From Chryseobacterium piscicola (lineage in GTDB: Bacteria > Bacteroidota > Bacteroidia > Flavobacteriales > Weeksellaceae), in contig NZ_FTOJ01000009.1 in the NCBI RefSeq assembly GCF_900156685.1, forward strand, positions 108,797 to 172,796: a DNA stretch of 64,000 nucleotides, in the 5' to 3' direction. The notes under the pieces were generated by a model, which searched no databases, was not told the DNA's origin, and saw only the letters and a program-made list of their open reading frames with translations. Position 1 is the stretch's first letter. Each line of letters starts with the position of its first letter. Of the stretch, positions 54,903 through 63,042 are shown piece by piece. The translations under genes and the position numbers were made by a program.

Positions 54903-55385
54903 ATGAAAAAGTTTATTCTTACAGGTTTTATAGGGATTTCTTTACTAAACCTATCTTGCTCATCTGTAAAGAAAGCAAGCGATGCCCAAGAAACCAGAGC
55001 CGAAGTTTTGAAAATGAAAGGTAACTGGCAAATTGTGAGTGTAGATTACGACAAGCAGTACAAAATAAAGCCTTTTGATGAGGGTGCAGATGCACAGTGT
55101 TTCGTAGGAAGCCAATGGAAATTGATTCCGAATAATTACACTGGTTCTTATGCCCTTAGTGGTGGTGCAGATTGCCCAACGTTCAATCAGCCAATAAAAT
55201 TTGATGTAAAAAATAATGTTTTTTCATTCAAAAAAATTGCTGACGGTACAAAAGCCAAGCAAAATATTTCTGGCTATAATCTTACCCTAATAAATAGCTC
55301 AACAGATACGTTCGCACTAGAGCAAAATGTACCATTTGAAGGTGAAAACGTGAAAGTAATTTACAACTTTCAGCGTGTAAACTAA
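54903..55385 (+). CDS. Lipocalin-family lipoprotein
   Basis: The 160-residue protein has a lipoprotein signal (LLNLSCSS; lipobox Cys near residue 19). A lipocalin-like beta-barrel follows, with the KGNWQIVSVDYD motif (G-x-W) at the start of the barrel. Two further Cys (DAQCF, ADCPT) may form a disulfide. It would bind a small hydrophobic ligand in the envelope. The OmpA gene follows after 28 bases and is likely co-transcribed. Confidence 0.85.
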   Translation: MKKFILTGFIGISLLNLSCSSVKKASDAQETRAEVLKMKGNWQIVSVDYDKQYKIKPFDEGADAQCFVGSQWKLIPNNYTGSYALSGGADCPTFNQPIKFDVKNNVFSFKKIADGTKAKQNISGYNLTLINSSTDTFALEQNVPFEGENVKVIYNFQRVN

Positions 55386-55413
55386 TCTTATATTTAATCT
55401 TAAATTTAAAACA

Positions 55414-56103
55414 ATGAAAATTACAAAAACATATATAGCTGGTTTCTTTTTATCATCAGCATTATTATTAACTAGCTGTGAAGCTGTGCAAAATTCTAAT
55501 CATCAGCAGAGAGGTACAGCAGTAGGTGTAGCCTCAGGTGCAGTAATTGGAGGGATTCTTGGTAACAATGTAGGGAAAGGAAAAAACGCTGCATTAGGAG
55601 CCGTACTTGGTGGCGTAATCGGTGGTGTTGCTGGTAACGTAATTGGTAACAAGATGGATAAGCAGGCTAAAGAAATTAAAGATACTTTACCTGGTGCAGA
55701 AGTAGAAAGAGTAGGTGATGGTATAAAAATTACCCTTAACGAGAGTATTGTAACATTTGCTTTCAATTCATCAGACCTTACTTCGCTTGCCAAGACTAAT
55801 CTTGATAAATTAACAACAATTTTAAAGAATAATCCAGATACCAATATCAATATTTATGGTCATACAGACAGCGTTGGGTCAGATGATTATAATCAAAAAT
55901 TATCCGAAAGACGTGCTAATTCTGTGAAGTCTTATCTTAATGCTAAAGGAATTGCAACGGCAAGACTGTTTGCTTTGGGTGAAGGAGAATCTAATCCTGT
56001 AGCAACTAATGATACTGATGCTGGAAGAGCTCAAAACCGTAGAGTAGAGTTTGCAATTACCGCAAACGAAAAAATGATTAACGACGCAGCCAAAGGTCAG
56101 TAA
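55414..56103 (+). CDS. OmpA-family lipoprotein with glycine-zipper segment
   Basis: The 229-residue protein has a lipoprotein signal (SSALLLTSCEAVQ), then a glycine-zipper membrane-like segment (GVASGAVIGGILGNNVGKGK and following GG-rich repeats). The C-terminal OmpA/peptidoglycan-binding domain (about 110-220) has IYGHTDSVGSDDYNQKLSERRA and AGRAQNRRVEF. It should anchor the outer membrane to peptidoglycan. It sits after the lipocalin gene. Confidence 0.92.
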   Translation: MKITKTYIAGFFLSSALLLTSCEAVQNSNHQQRGTAVGVASGAVIGGILGNNVGKGKNAALGAVLGGVIGGVAGNVIGNKMDKQAKEIKDTLPGAEVERVGDGIKITLNESIVTFAFNSSDLTSLAKTNLDKLTTILKNNPDTNINIYGHTDSVGSDDYNQKLSERRANSVKSYLNAKGIATARLFALGEGESNPVATNDTDAGRAQNRRVEFAITANEKMINDAAKGQ

Positions 56104-56129
56104 TTTATTATTGATTTATTAAAATATCT

Positions 56130-56155
56130 AAACCGCTTTTATAGCGGTTTTTTTG
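56130..56155 (+). terminator. Rho-independent terminator of the lipocalin-OmpA unit
   Basis: AAACCGCT (56130-56137) pairs with AGCGGTTT (56143-56150), followed by T's. Confidence 0.85.
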
Positions 56156-56166
56156 TGCAAAATCAG

Positions 56167-56174
56167 TATTTTTG
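56167..56174 (+). promoter_or_regulatory. Candidate -7 element for the arabinose-donor cluster
   Basis: TATTTTTG fits TAnnTTTG and lies 17 bases before the UbiA ATG. No -33 stands at the normal spacing. Confidence 0.4.
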
Positions 56175-56191
56175 CATTTTATTACACATAA

Positions 56192-57079
56192 ATGAAACAA
56201 TATTTAAAGCTACTTCGGGTAGAGCAATGGGTGAAAAACCTTTTTGTTTTTGTTCCTCTTTTTTTTGCTGGTAAATTTACTCACACTGACCTTCTTCTTA
56301 AAAGTATTGTTGCTTTTGTTGTCTTTTCTCTTGCTGCAAGCGTAGTTTATATCTTAAACGATTACAACGATATTGAAGCAGATAGAAAACATCCTGAAAA
56401 ACGAAGAAGACCTTTAGCCAGCGGAGCTATATCCAAAAAACGGGCTTTGGTTATCTTGGGTGTTCTGGTGCTTGTTAATGTAGTTTTTACCCTGGGTTCG
56501 CAGATGTATTTTCATGAGAGCATCTGGAAATTTGTAGCAATCATTATGACATATTTTGTCATGAATCTGGCCTATACATTTAAATTAAAACACGTTCCCA
56601 TTATCGATATTTTTATTATTGCAACAGGTTTTGTCTTAAGAGTTCAGGCGGGCGGTTCTATCACAGGAATAGATATTTCACAATGGGCAGTACTTCTTAC
56701 ATTTGTTCTGGCATTAGTACTTGCTATCGGGAAAAGGCGAGGAGAGCTTATCAACGCTCAGGTTTCTGGAAAAACTAGAAAAGCTTTAGATGGCTACAAT
56801 GTACAGTTTGCCGATATTGCCCTTTCGATTTCTGTAACATTGGCAATTATTTGTTATTTGATGTTTACATTGTCTCCAGAAGTGCAGGAGAGGTTTCATT
56901 CAAGAGTTTTTTATACTGTAATTTTTGTTGTTTTTGCTTTCTTAAGGTATTTACAACAGACTTTGGTGTACAATAGAACAGAATCTCCAACAAAAATTGT
57001 CTACAGAGATAGATATATTCAGATTACGCTTTTTTTGTGGCTAATCGCATTTTTAATTCAAATTTATTTTAAAGAATGA
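56192..57079 (+). CDS. UbiA-type decaprenyl-phosphate phosphoribosyltransferase
   Basis: The 295-residue, eight- or nine-helix membrane protein belongs to the UbiA superfamily. The first Asp-rich motif is NDYNDIEADRKHPEKRRRP, and IIDIFIIATGFVLRVQAGG holds the second region. RVEQWVKNLFVFVPLFFAG is typical of the mycobacterial Rv3806c type, which adds phosphoribose to polyprenyl phosphate. The next three genes match the later steps to polyprenyl-phosphoryl-arabinose, which supports this specificity over quinone or heme prenylation. It overlaps the next gene by four bases. Confidence 0.85.
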   Translation: MKQYLKLLRVEQWVKNLFVFVPLFFAGKFTHTDLLLKSIVAFVVFSLAASVVYILNDYNDIEADRKHPEKRRRPLASGAISKKRALVILGVLVLVNVVFTLGSQMYFHESIWKFVAIIMTYFVMNLAYTFKLKHVPIIDIFIIATGFVLRVQAGGSITGIDISQWAVLLTFVLALVLAIGKRRGELINAQVSGKTRKALDGYNVQFADIALSISVTLAIICYLMFTLSPEVQERFHSRVFYTVIFVVFAFLRYLQQTLVYNRTESPTKIVYRDRYIQITLFLWLIAFLIQIYFKE

Positions 57080-58398
57080 AACCGAATTTTATTAAAAAAG
57101 TAACCAACTGGGGAAATTTCCCCATCGTTGAAAAAGAAATACGTTCGGAAGATCAATATTCTAAAATAAAAGATTTTGTTCTGAATAACAATGAAGTTAT
57201 TGCCCGAGGAAATGGAAGATGCTACGGAGATTCTTCTTTAGCTGAAAGCATTTTTTCAACTAAAAAATTAAATAAATTCATCAGTTTCGACCGATTAAAC
57301 GGAGTCATTGAATGCGAATCTGGTGTTTTACTTTCAGATGTTCTGGAAATTTCAGTTCCACAAGGGTATTTTCTTTATGTAACCCCAGGAACGAAGTTTA
57401 TATCTGTTGGAGGTGCTTTAGCAAGCGATGTTCACGGTAAAAATCATCATGCAGAAGGCTGCTTTTCAGAATATGTTATCGATTTTAAATTGATGATAGA
57501 AAACGGAGAAATTATTCTTTGTTCTAGAGAAGAAAATTCAGATAAATTTTGGGCAACTATAGGTGGAATGGGACTTACCGGAATTATCCTTTCTGTAAAG
57601 TTTAAACTGAAAAATATAGAATCCGCTTATATTCGCCAAGAAAGCATTAAAGCAGAAAATCTCGACGAAATTTTTCGCCTATTTGAAGAAAGTGAAAGCT
57701 GGACTTATACTGTCGCTTGGATCGACTGCCTTCAAAAAGGGAAAAATCTTGGAAGAAGTATCATGATGCGCGGCGAGCATGCCTTTCAGCATGAGCTTCC
57801 TGAGAAACTCAAAAAAAATTCTTTAAGACTGAAAAAGAAATTTTCGCCTACCGTGCCATTTTATTTTCCGGGATTTGTTTTGAATGCTTTGACGGTAAAG
57901 ATTTTCAATTTTTTGTATTATAAAAAACAGCAAAAAAAAGAACTAAAAAACTTTACAGATTACGATACATTTTTCTATCCTCTCGATTTTGTGAATGACT
58001 GGAATAAAATTTATGGTAAAGCCGGATTTATTCAGTACCAAATGATGATCCCCAAAGATAAAGGCAGAGAAGGCATGCAAAGAATTCTAGAAACCATTGC
58101 AAAATCAGGAAATGGTTCTTTTTTGGCCGTTTTAAAACTTTACGGGAAAGAAAACCTTCAGGCTTACAACTCATTTCCGTTCGAAGGATATTCTTTGGCT
58201 TTAGATTTTAAAGTAAATAAAAAACTTAGAAAATTGGTAGATCAACTTGATGCAATTGTTGAAGAATATGGAGGGAAAATTTATCTTACAAAAGATAGTA
58301 TGAGCCGTTCTTCTCTCACAAATTATCTTAAAAACGTTGAAAACTCAAAGTTTGTGTCTCTTCAGCACAAAAGAATTTTAAATAATAATACAATATGA
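57076..58398 (+). CDS. FAD-linked oxidoreductase, DprE1-like
   Basis: The 440-residue protein has an FAD-binding type 4 domain (about 10-190: ARGNGRCYGDSSLA, and VGGALASDVHGKNHH with the following AEGCFSEYV). A C-terminal ALO/vanillyl-alcohol-oxidase-like domain follows. This matches DprE1, which oxidises C2 of decaprenyl-phosphoryl-ribose as the first half of epimerisation to arabinose. The partner reductase gene follows with a four-base overlap. Confidence 0.85.
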   Translation: MKPNFIKKVTNWGNFPIVEKEIRSEDQYSKIKDFVLNNNEVIARGNGRCYGDSSLAESIFSTKKLNKFISFDRLNGVIECESGVLLSDVLEISVPQGYFLYVTPGTKFISVGGALASDVHGKNHHAEGCFSEYVIDFKLMIENGEIILCSREENSDKFWATIGGMGLTGIILSVKFKLKNIESAYIRQESIKAENLDEIFRLFEESESWTYTVAWIDCLQKGKNLGRSIMMRGEHAFQHELPEKLKKNSLRLKKKFSPTVPFYFPGFVLNALTVKIFNFLYYKKQQKKELKNFTDYDTFFYPLDFVNDWNKIYGKAGFIQYQMMIPKDKGREGMQRILETIAKSGNGSFLAVLKLYGKENLQAYNSFPFEGYSLALDFKVNKKLRKLVDQLDAIVEEYGGKIYLTKDSMSRSSLTNYLKNVENSKFVSLQHKRILNNNTI

Positions 58399-59120
58399 TT
58401 GTTCTCGGGAGTACATCTGAAGTGGCGCAGGCCTTTGTAGAAAAAGCTTTGCAAGAAGGCGAAAAATTTGAAAAAATATATCTCTTAACTTCCAGCAGAG
58501 AAGCCACCGAAAGATTTGCAAAACATATTGATGTAAAGTTTCTTCAGCAATCTGAAGTAATCGAAATTGATCTTACTAAAGAAATTAATTATACAAAACT
58601 CGATCACATCAATTCAAATCTTTTGTTCTGTGCATCAGGATTTTTAGGTGAAGCCTCAGAAGAAGGGCTTTACGATGATAAAAATACCGCAAGAATTATT
58701 GAAATTAACTTTTCAAAATTGGTTCCTTTAATTAATCATTTCGCACAAAAATTTGAGAGAAAAAGAGCCGGAACAATTATAGGATTGTCTTCGGTAGCGG
58801 GAGATAGAGGACGACAGAGTAATTTTATTTATGGAAGTGCAAAAGCCGCTTTTACAGCCTATTTAAGCGGTCTTAGAAATTATCTTTTTGATAAAAAAGT
58901 GCATGTGATGACGGTGAAACCAGGCTTTATGGACACCAAAATGACTGAGGGACTTCCTTTGAATCCTGCATTGACAGCTACTCCCAAACAAGCAGCAGAG
59001 TGTATTTATAATGGTTACAAAAAACAGAAAAATTCTATATACGTTTTACCAATTTGGGGCGTTATAATGTTAATCATTAGAAATATCCCTGAATTTATTT
59101 TTAAAAAACTGAAGCTTTAA
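58395..59120 (+). CDS. Short-chain dehydrogenase, DprE2-like
   Basis: The 241-residue SDR has a degenerate N-terminal nucleotide loop (IVLGSTSEVAQAF instead of TG-x3-G-x-G, as in DprE2), a Ser in IIGLSSVAGDRGR, and the YGSAKAAF active-site Y-x3-K. It would reduce the 2-keto intermediate to decaprenyl-phosphoryl-arabinose. A C-terminal hydrophobic helix (IYVLPIWGVIMLIIRNIP) suggests membrane contact. It overlaps the DprE1-like gene (ATGA), which suggests the proteins are made as a pair. Confidence 0.85.
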   Translation: MIVLGSTSEVAQAFVEKALQEGEKFEKIYLLTSSREATERFAKHIDVKFLQQSEVIEIDLTKEINYTKLDHINSNLLFCASGFLGEASEEGLYDDKNTARIIEINFSKLVPLINHFAQKFERKRAGTIIGLSSVAGDRGRQSNFIYGSAKAAFTAYLSGLRNYLFDKKVHVMTVKPGFMDTKMTEGLPLNPALTATPKQAAECIYNGYKKQKNSIYVLPIWGVIMLIIRNIPEFIFKKLKL

Positions 59121-59125
59121 TTAAT

Positions 59126-59713
59126 ATGAAAAAACTGTATTGTTTCGATTTTGACGGAACGCTTACCTATAAAGATACCATGTTTATGTATCTTAAGTTT
59201 TATGATTCGGCTAAATTTCGTGTGCAGTTTTTAAAACATATTCCGCTTTTTGTTTTGCTTAAACTTAATCTAGCAGATACCGAAAAGGTGAAAAAAAGTT
59301 TCATAAGTTCTATTTTAAAAGGTCAAAAGGAAATTAAAATTAAAGAAAAATCAAGGCTGTTTTTTGAAGCCAATTATCCCAAAATTGTGAGGGAAAATGC
59401 TTTGGATTTTATTAAAAATATCAACAAAACCAATACAGATAGCCTCATGGTGACGGCTTCACTTGATATTTGGGTTAAACCTTTTGCAGATGCATTTAAT
59501 ATGGAATTGGTTTCCACAAAAGCCGAGTTTAAAGATGGCGTTTTTACAGGAAACTTTATTGGCAAAAACTGTAACGGAAAAGAAAAGCTAGAGCGTATAA
59601 AAAAAGAAATTTCAAACGAAAAATACGATAAAATCATTGCTTTCGGAGATACTTCTGGCGATCGCCCGATGCTGAATTGGGCAAATGAAGGACATTACCA
59701 ATTTTTTCATTAA
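59126..59713 (+). CDS. HAD-IB phosphatase, probable polyprenyl-phosphoryl-ribose 5-phosphatase
   Basis: The 195-residue protein has the HAD motifs FDFDGTLTYKDT (nucleophile and general acid Asp near residues 8 and 10), MVTASLDIW (motif II) and IIAFGDTSGDRPML (motif IV). HAD phosphatases fused or next to Rv3806c-type UbiA proteins (for example NoeC of Azorhizobium) remove the 5-phosphate of phosphoribosyl-lipid; the gene context supports that role here. It starts five bases after the DprE2-like gene and completes the four-step set. Confidence 0.8.
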   Translation: MKKLYCFDFDGTLTYKDTMFMYLKFYDSAKFRVQFLKHIPLFVLLKLNLADTEKVKKSFISSILKGQKEIKIKEKSRLFFEANYPKIVRENALDFIKNINKTNTDSLMVTASLDIWVKPFADAFNMELVSTKAEFKDGVFTGNFIGKNCNGKEKLERIKKEISNEKYDKIIAFGDTSGDRPMLNWANEGHYQFFH

Positions 59714-59774
59714 TTTTGATGCAGTTACTTATCAAAAAACAATTTTTTTTTTTAAATCTTTTTTTCCAACTGAA

Positions 59775-60953
59775 ATGAGCAAAATATATTTAGACAATGC
59801 AGCAACAACACCACTTACAGAAGAGGTTATAGATGCGATGGTAGATACCATGAAAATGAATTTCGGAAACCCATCTTCTACGCACAGTTTTGGTCAGGAA
59901 GCTAAAATCCTTATCGAAAACGTAAGAAGACAAGTGGCAGATTACCTTAAAGTAACTCCCGCTGAAATTATTTTCACCTCATGTGGCACAGAATCCAACA
60001 ACATGATTATTAAATCTGCAGTATCGCATTTGGGTATTGAGAGAATTATCAGTTCGCCGATGGAGCACAAATGTGTTTCTGAAAGTATTTTGGATGTGAA
60101 ATCCAGAAAAGGGGTTGAAGTGAATTACATCCGTCCCAACGAAAAGGGAGATATTGATCTTGCAAAATTGCAGGAACTTTTAAAATCTTCAGAAAAAAAG
60201 ACTTTGGTAAGCTTAATGCACGCTAATAACGAAATAGGAAATCTTATTGACATCAAAAAAGTAGCAGAAATCTGCAAAGAGAATAATGCACTTTTTCATT
60301 CAGACACGGTGCAGACGATGGCACATATTCCTTTAGATTTTGAAGATATCAGAGTTGATTTTGCATCATGCAGTGCGCATAAATTTCATGGTCCGAAAGG
60401 TGTAGGTTTTGCTTTTATCAGAAAATCTAGCGGTTTGAAAGGGATTATTACAGGAGGGCCTCAGGAAAGAAGTTTACGTGCAGGAACAGAAAATGTAGCA
60501 GGCATCGTAGGATTAGGCAAAGCTTTGGAAATTTCATTAAACAAAATGGAGGAGTTTTCGAATCACATGCAAATGATAAAAGATTATACAAAAGATAAGC
60601 TTACAGAAGCTATTCCTGGTATAAAATTTAATGGCAGAAGTGCAGAAAAAGAAAACAGTCTTTACACTGTTTTGAGTGCTTTATTGCCCTATAAAAACCC
60701 ATTGATAGGACTTCAGCTAGATATGAAAGGAATTGCCATATCTCAAGGTAGTGCATGTTCATCAGGGGCAACAAAACCATCTATGGTTATGATGATGGTA
60801 CTTTCGGAAGATCAGATAGATGATTGTACGCCACTCAGAATATCATTCAGTCATTTAACAACGAAAGAAGATATTGACTTTTTTGTGAATGCACTACAAG
60901 AAATATCGGCAGACTTTTTGGTTATAGAAAAAACTAATGTTGAGCATAGATAG
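59775..60953 (+). CDS. Cysteine desulfurase (NifS/IscS type)
   Basis: The 392-residue PLP enzyme removes sulfur from cysteine for Fe-S clusters and thio-modifications. It starts MSKIYLDNAATTPLTEEV; the frame opens 30 codons earlier (59685) but inside the HAD gene. The PLP lysine is K203 (SCSAHKFHGPKGVG), and the persulfide Cys is C328 (SQGSACSSGATKPS). The short loop around the Cys is like group I enzymes. No iscU or sufU is adjacent. Thioredoxin follows. Confidence 0.93.
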   Translation: MSKIYLDNAATTPLTEEVIDAMVDTMKMNFGNPSSTHSFGQEAKILIENVRRQVADYLKVTPAEIIFTSCGTESNNMIIKSAVSHLGIERIISSPMEHKCVSESILDVKSRKGVEVNYIRPNEKGDIDLAKLQELLKSSEKKTLVSLMHANNEIGNLIDIKKVAEICKENNALFHSDTVQTMAHIPLDFEDIRVDFASCSAHKFHGPKGVGFAFIRKSSGLKGIITGGPQERSLRAGTENVAGIVGLGKALEISLNKMEEFSNHMQMIKDYTKDKLTEAIPGIKFNGRSAEKENSLYTVLSALLPYKNPLIGLQLDMKGIAISQGSACSSGATKPSMVMMMVLSEDQIDDCTPLRISFSHLTTKEDIDFFVNALQEISADFLVIEKTNVEHR

Positions 60954-61027
60954 GCTTATCAAAGAAAAGAAGTAATTTTGATCTCAGAAATCAAAGAAAT
61001 TATATTAATTAAAATAAAAGAAACAAA

Positions 61028-61345
61028 ATGGCTTTAGAAATTACAGACAGCTCGTTCCAAGAAACGGTACTTAAATCAGACAAACCTGTATTGGTAGATT
61101 TTTGGGCAGTGTGGTGCGGACCTTGTAGAACATTGGGACCAATTATTGAAGATGTTGCTGCCGATTTTGAAGGTAGAGCAATCGTGGGTAAGGTAGATGT
61201 AGACAATAACCAAGATATTTCTATGAAATATGGTATCAGAAATATACCTACGGTTCTTATTTTTAAGAATGGTGAGGTAGTAGATAAATTGGTAGGTGTA
61301 ACTCCGAAAGAAGTGATTGCTGAAAAATTAAGCGCACATTTATAA
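61028..61345 (+). CDS. trxA: Thioredoxin
   Basis: The 105-residue protein is a classical thioredoxin. The redox site is WAVWCGPCRT near residue 30, the cis-Pro motif is IRNIPTVLIF, and FKNGEVVDKLVGV follows. It donates electrons to ribonucleotide reductase, peroxiredoxins and others. It lies 74 bases after the cysteine desulfurase and ends in its own terminator. Confidence 0.97.
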   Translation: MALEITDSSFQETVLKSDKPVLVDFWAVWCGPCRTLGPIIEDVAADFEGRAIVGKVDVDNNQDISMKYGIRNIPTVLIFKNGEVVDKLVGVTPKEVIAEKLSAHL

Positions 61346-61363
61346 AAAATAAGTTTGATAATG

Positions 61364-61395
61364 AATGCTTTCCGAATTGGAGAGCATTTTTTTTG
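61364..61395 (+). terminator. Rho-independent terminator of trxA
   Basis: AATGCTTTCC (61364-61373) pairs with GGAGAGCATT (61379-61388, one G-U), followed by T's. Confidence 0.85.
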
Positions 61396-61403
61396 TCTAA
61401 ATA

Positions 61404-61434
61404 TTTGCAGGTTTCCAGAAATGTTGTATTTTTG
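61404..61434 (+). promoter_or_regulatory. Promoter of tRNA-Asp
   Basis: TTTG (61404-61407), exactly 19 bases, TATTTTTG (61427-61434): a perfect fit to the Bacteroidota consensus. Transcription should start near 61441. Confidence 0.8.
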
Positions 61435-61476
61435 CAACCACAATAACGAAAGGTATTAATCTTAGTTATGGCAAGA

Positions 61477-61550
61477 GATCCGGTAGTTCAGCTGGTTAGA
61501 ATGCCGCCCTGTCACGGCGGAGGTCGCGGGTTCGAGTCCCGTCCGGATCG
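61477..61550 (+). tRNA. tRNA-Asp (GTC)
   Basis: The sequence folds as a full cloverleaf: acceptor GATCCGG/CCGGATC, D-arm GTTC/GAAT, anticodon stem CCGCC/GGCGG with loop CTGTCAC (anticodon GTC), T-arm GCGGG/CCCGT with loop TTCGAGT, and discriminator G. The 3' CCA is not encoded. Its 3' end is the likely attachment site of the element carrying the recombinase at 61799-63022. Confidence 0.95.
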
Positions 61551-61573
61551 CAACTACAATATCAAAGTAGTAC

Positions 61574-61609
61574 AAAAAGCTTTAAAACGTATGTTTTAAA
61601 GCTTTTTTT
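61574..61609 (+). terminator. Rho-independent terminator of tRNA-Asp
   Basis: AAAAAGCTTTAAAAC (61574-61588) pairs perfectly with GTTTTAAAGCTTTTT (61593-61607), followed by T's. Confidence 0.85.
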
Positions 61610-61644
61610 GTTTTATGTCTGTTCAAAGAGAACTAAAAAAACAC

Positions 61645-61718
61645 AGTCTGAAAGTGACCTATTCAGTGACCTGTTTCAACAGGTTAAAAAAGGTCACTGG
61701 AAATTCAGATAAAGTCTG
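61645..61718. repeat. Cluster of direct and inverted repeats, possible recombinase-binding region
   Basis: AGTGACCT occurs at 61653-61660 and 61665-61672, and inverted as AGGTCACT at 61691-61698. A 16-base palindrome, ACCTGTT-TC-AACAGGT, spans 61669-61684. AGTCTG occurs at 61645-61650 and 61713-61718. It lies between the tRNA and the recombinase, where arm-type or accessory att sites would be expected. Confidence 0.5.
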
Positions 61719-61798
61719 TTTTGGAGCTAGTTCAGCAACTAAACATCTTGTGATAAGTTTTTACGAAGGTTAATTTTAAATCTTAAAAGCTAAACGAA

Positions 61799-63022
61799 AT
61801 GAACAAGACATTCAATTTACTTTTCTATGTAAAAAAATCTAAAATCAATTCTGTAGGAGAGTCTCCTATTTATTTACGAATTACCATCGACAGCAAAATA
61901 GCCGAGATAAGCACAAAGCGTACGGTAAAGCCTACGAGATGGAACTCTGCGATGCAGAAGGTTAGTGGCTCTTCGGAAGAATGCAGATCACTTAATTATT
62001 ATTTGAAAACATTTGAGCAGAAAGTTTATGATACATACCATGGATTAATGAGAGATAAGGAAACAGTAACTTGTGAGGCTCTTAAAAATAAGTTATTGGG
62101 TAAAGGCGAGCTGAACAGAACACTTATACCTATTTTTCAAGATCACAATGACCGTATGGAGAAACTGATAGGAAAAGAATTTGCAAAAGGAACTTTAACA
62201 AGATATAATACCTGCATTAGCCACACAAAAGAATTTTTGAAATGGAAATATAATCTAACCGATATCAACATCATAAAAATTGATTACGGATTTCTTAACG
62301 ACTTTGAATTTTTTCTTCGTACATAAAAATCTTGCAATAATAATTCGGCTGTAAAATACATCAAAAATTTTGGTAAGATCGTTAGAATTTGTTTGGGCAA
62401 TGGCTGGATAGATAAAGATCCTTTCATTAATTACAAGTCCAAATTTACCGAAGTAACGAGATCATTCTTGAATGAGCAGGAAATTGAAATTCTTAGAACA
62501 AAAGATTTCAAAAACGAAAGAATATCGCAAGTAAGAGATATTTTTCTGTTTAGTTGCTTTACAGGTCTTGCTTACATTGATACACAACAATTGACGACTC
62601 AAAATATTAATATTGGATTAGATGGCAATAAATGGATTTTTACCAAACGCCAAAAAACAAAAACAACCTCTAATATTCCTTTGCTCCCGCAGGCAGAAAA
62701 AATTATTGAAAAATATCAAAATAACCCAATTTGTATCAACAACGATAGATTGCTACCTGTATTGAGTAATCAGAAAATGAACGCGTACTTAAAAGAAATC
62801 GCTGATATTTGTGGTGTAGAAAAAGATTTAACTTATCATATTGCGCGTCATACTTTTGCTACCACAATCACTTTATCTAATGGAGTTTCTATTGAGAGTG
62901 TAAGTAAAATGCTAGGTCATAAAAGTATCAGAACAACTCAACATTATGCTAAGATTTTAGACAAAAAAGTGAGTGAAGATATGAGTGTGCTAAAAGTTGT
63001 TTTGTTGAAAAAAAGTGTATAA
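61799..63022 (+). pseudogene. Tyrosine recombinase (CTn-type integrase) broken by one in-frame stop
   Basis: The first part (61799-62326, 175 residues) has the arm-binding domain (LFYVKKSKINSVGESPIYLR) and the start of the SAM-like domain. A TAA at 62324-62326 ends it, but the same frame continues without a shift (NNNSAVKYIKNFGKIVRI) to 63022, about 407 codons in all. The catalytic part has CFTGLAYID, H-x2-R (YHIARHTFAT), LGHKSIRTTQHYAKI with the nucleophile Tyr. It lacks the usual first Arg (TGLR), as in IntDOT-type integrases. One substitution would restore it. Confidence 0.85.
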
Positions 63023-63042
63023 TTTGATTGAAAGGGACAATG

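Noticed and set aside
62327..62392. Programmed frameshift in the recombinase
   Set aside because: Both halves are in the same phase; the break is a stop codon, not a shift.
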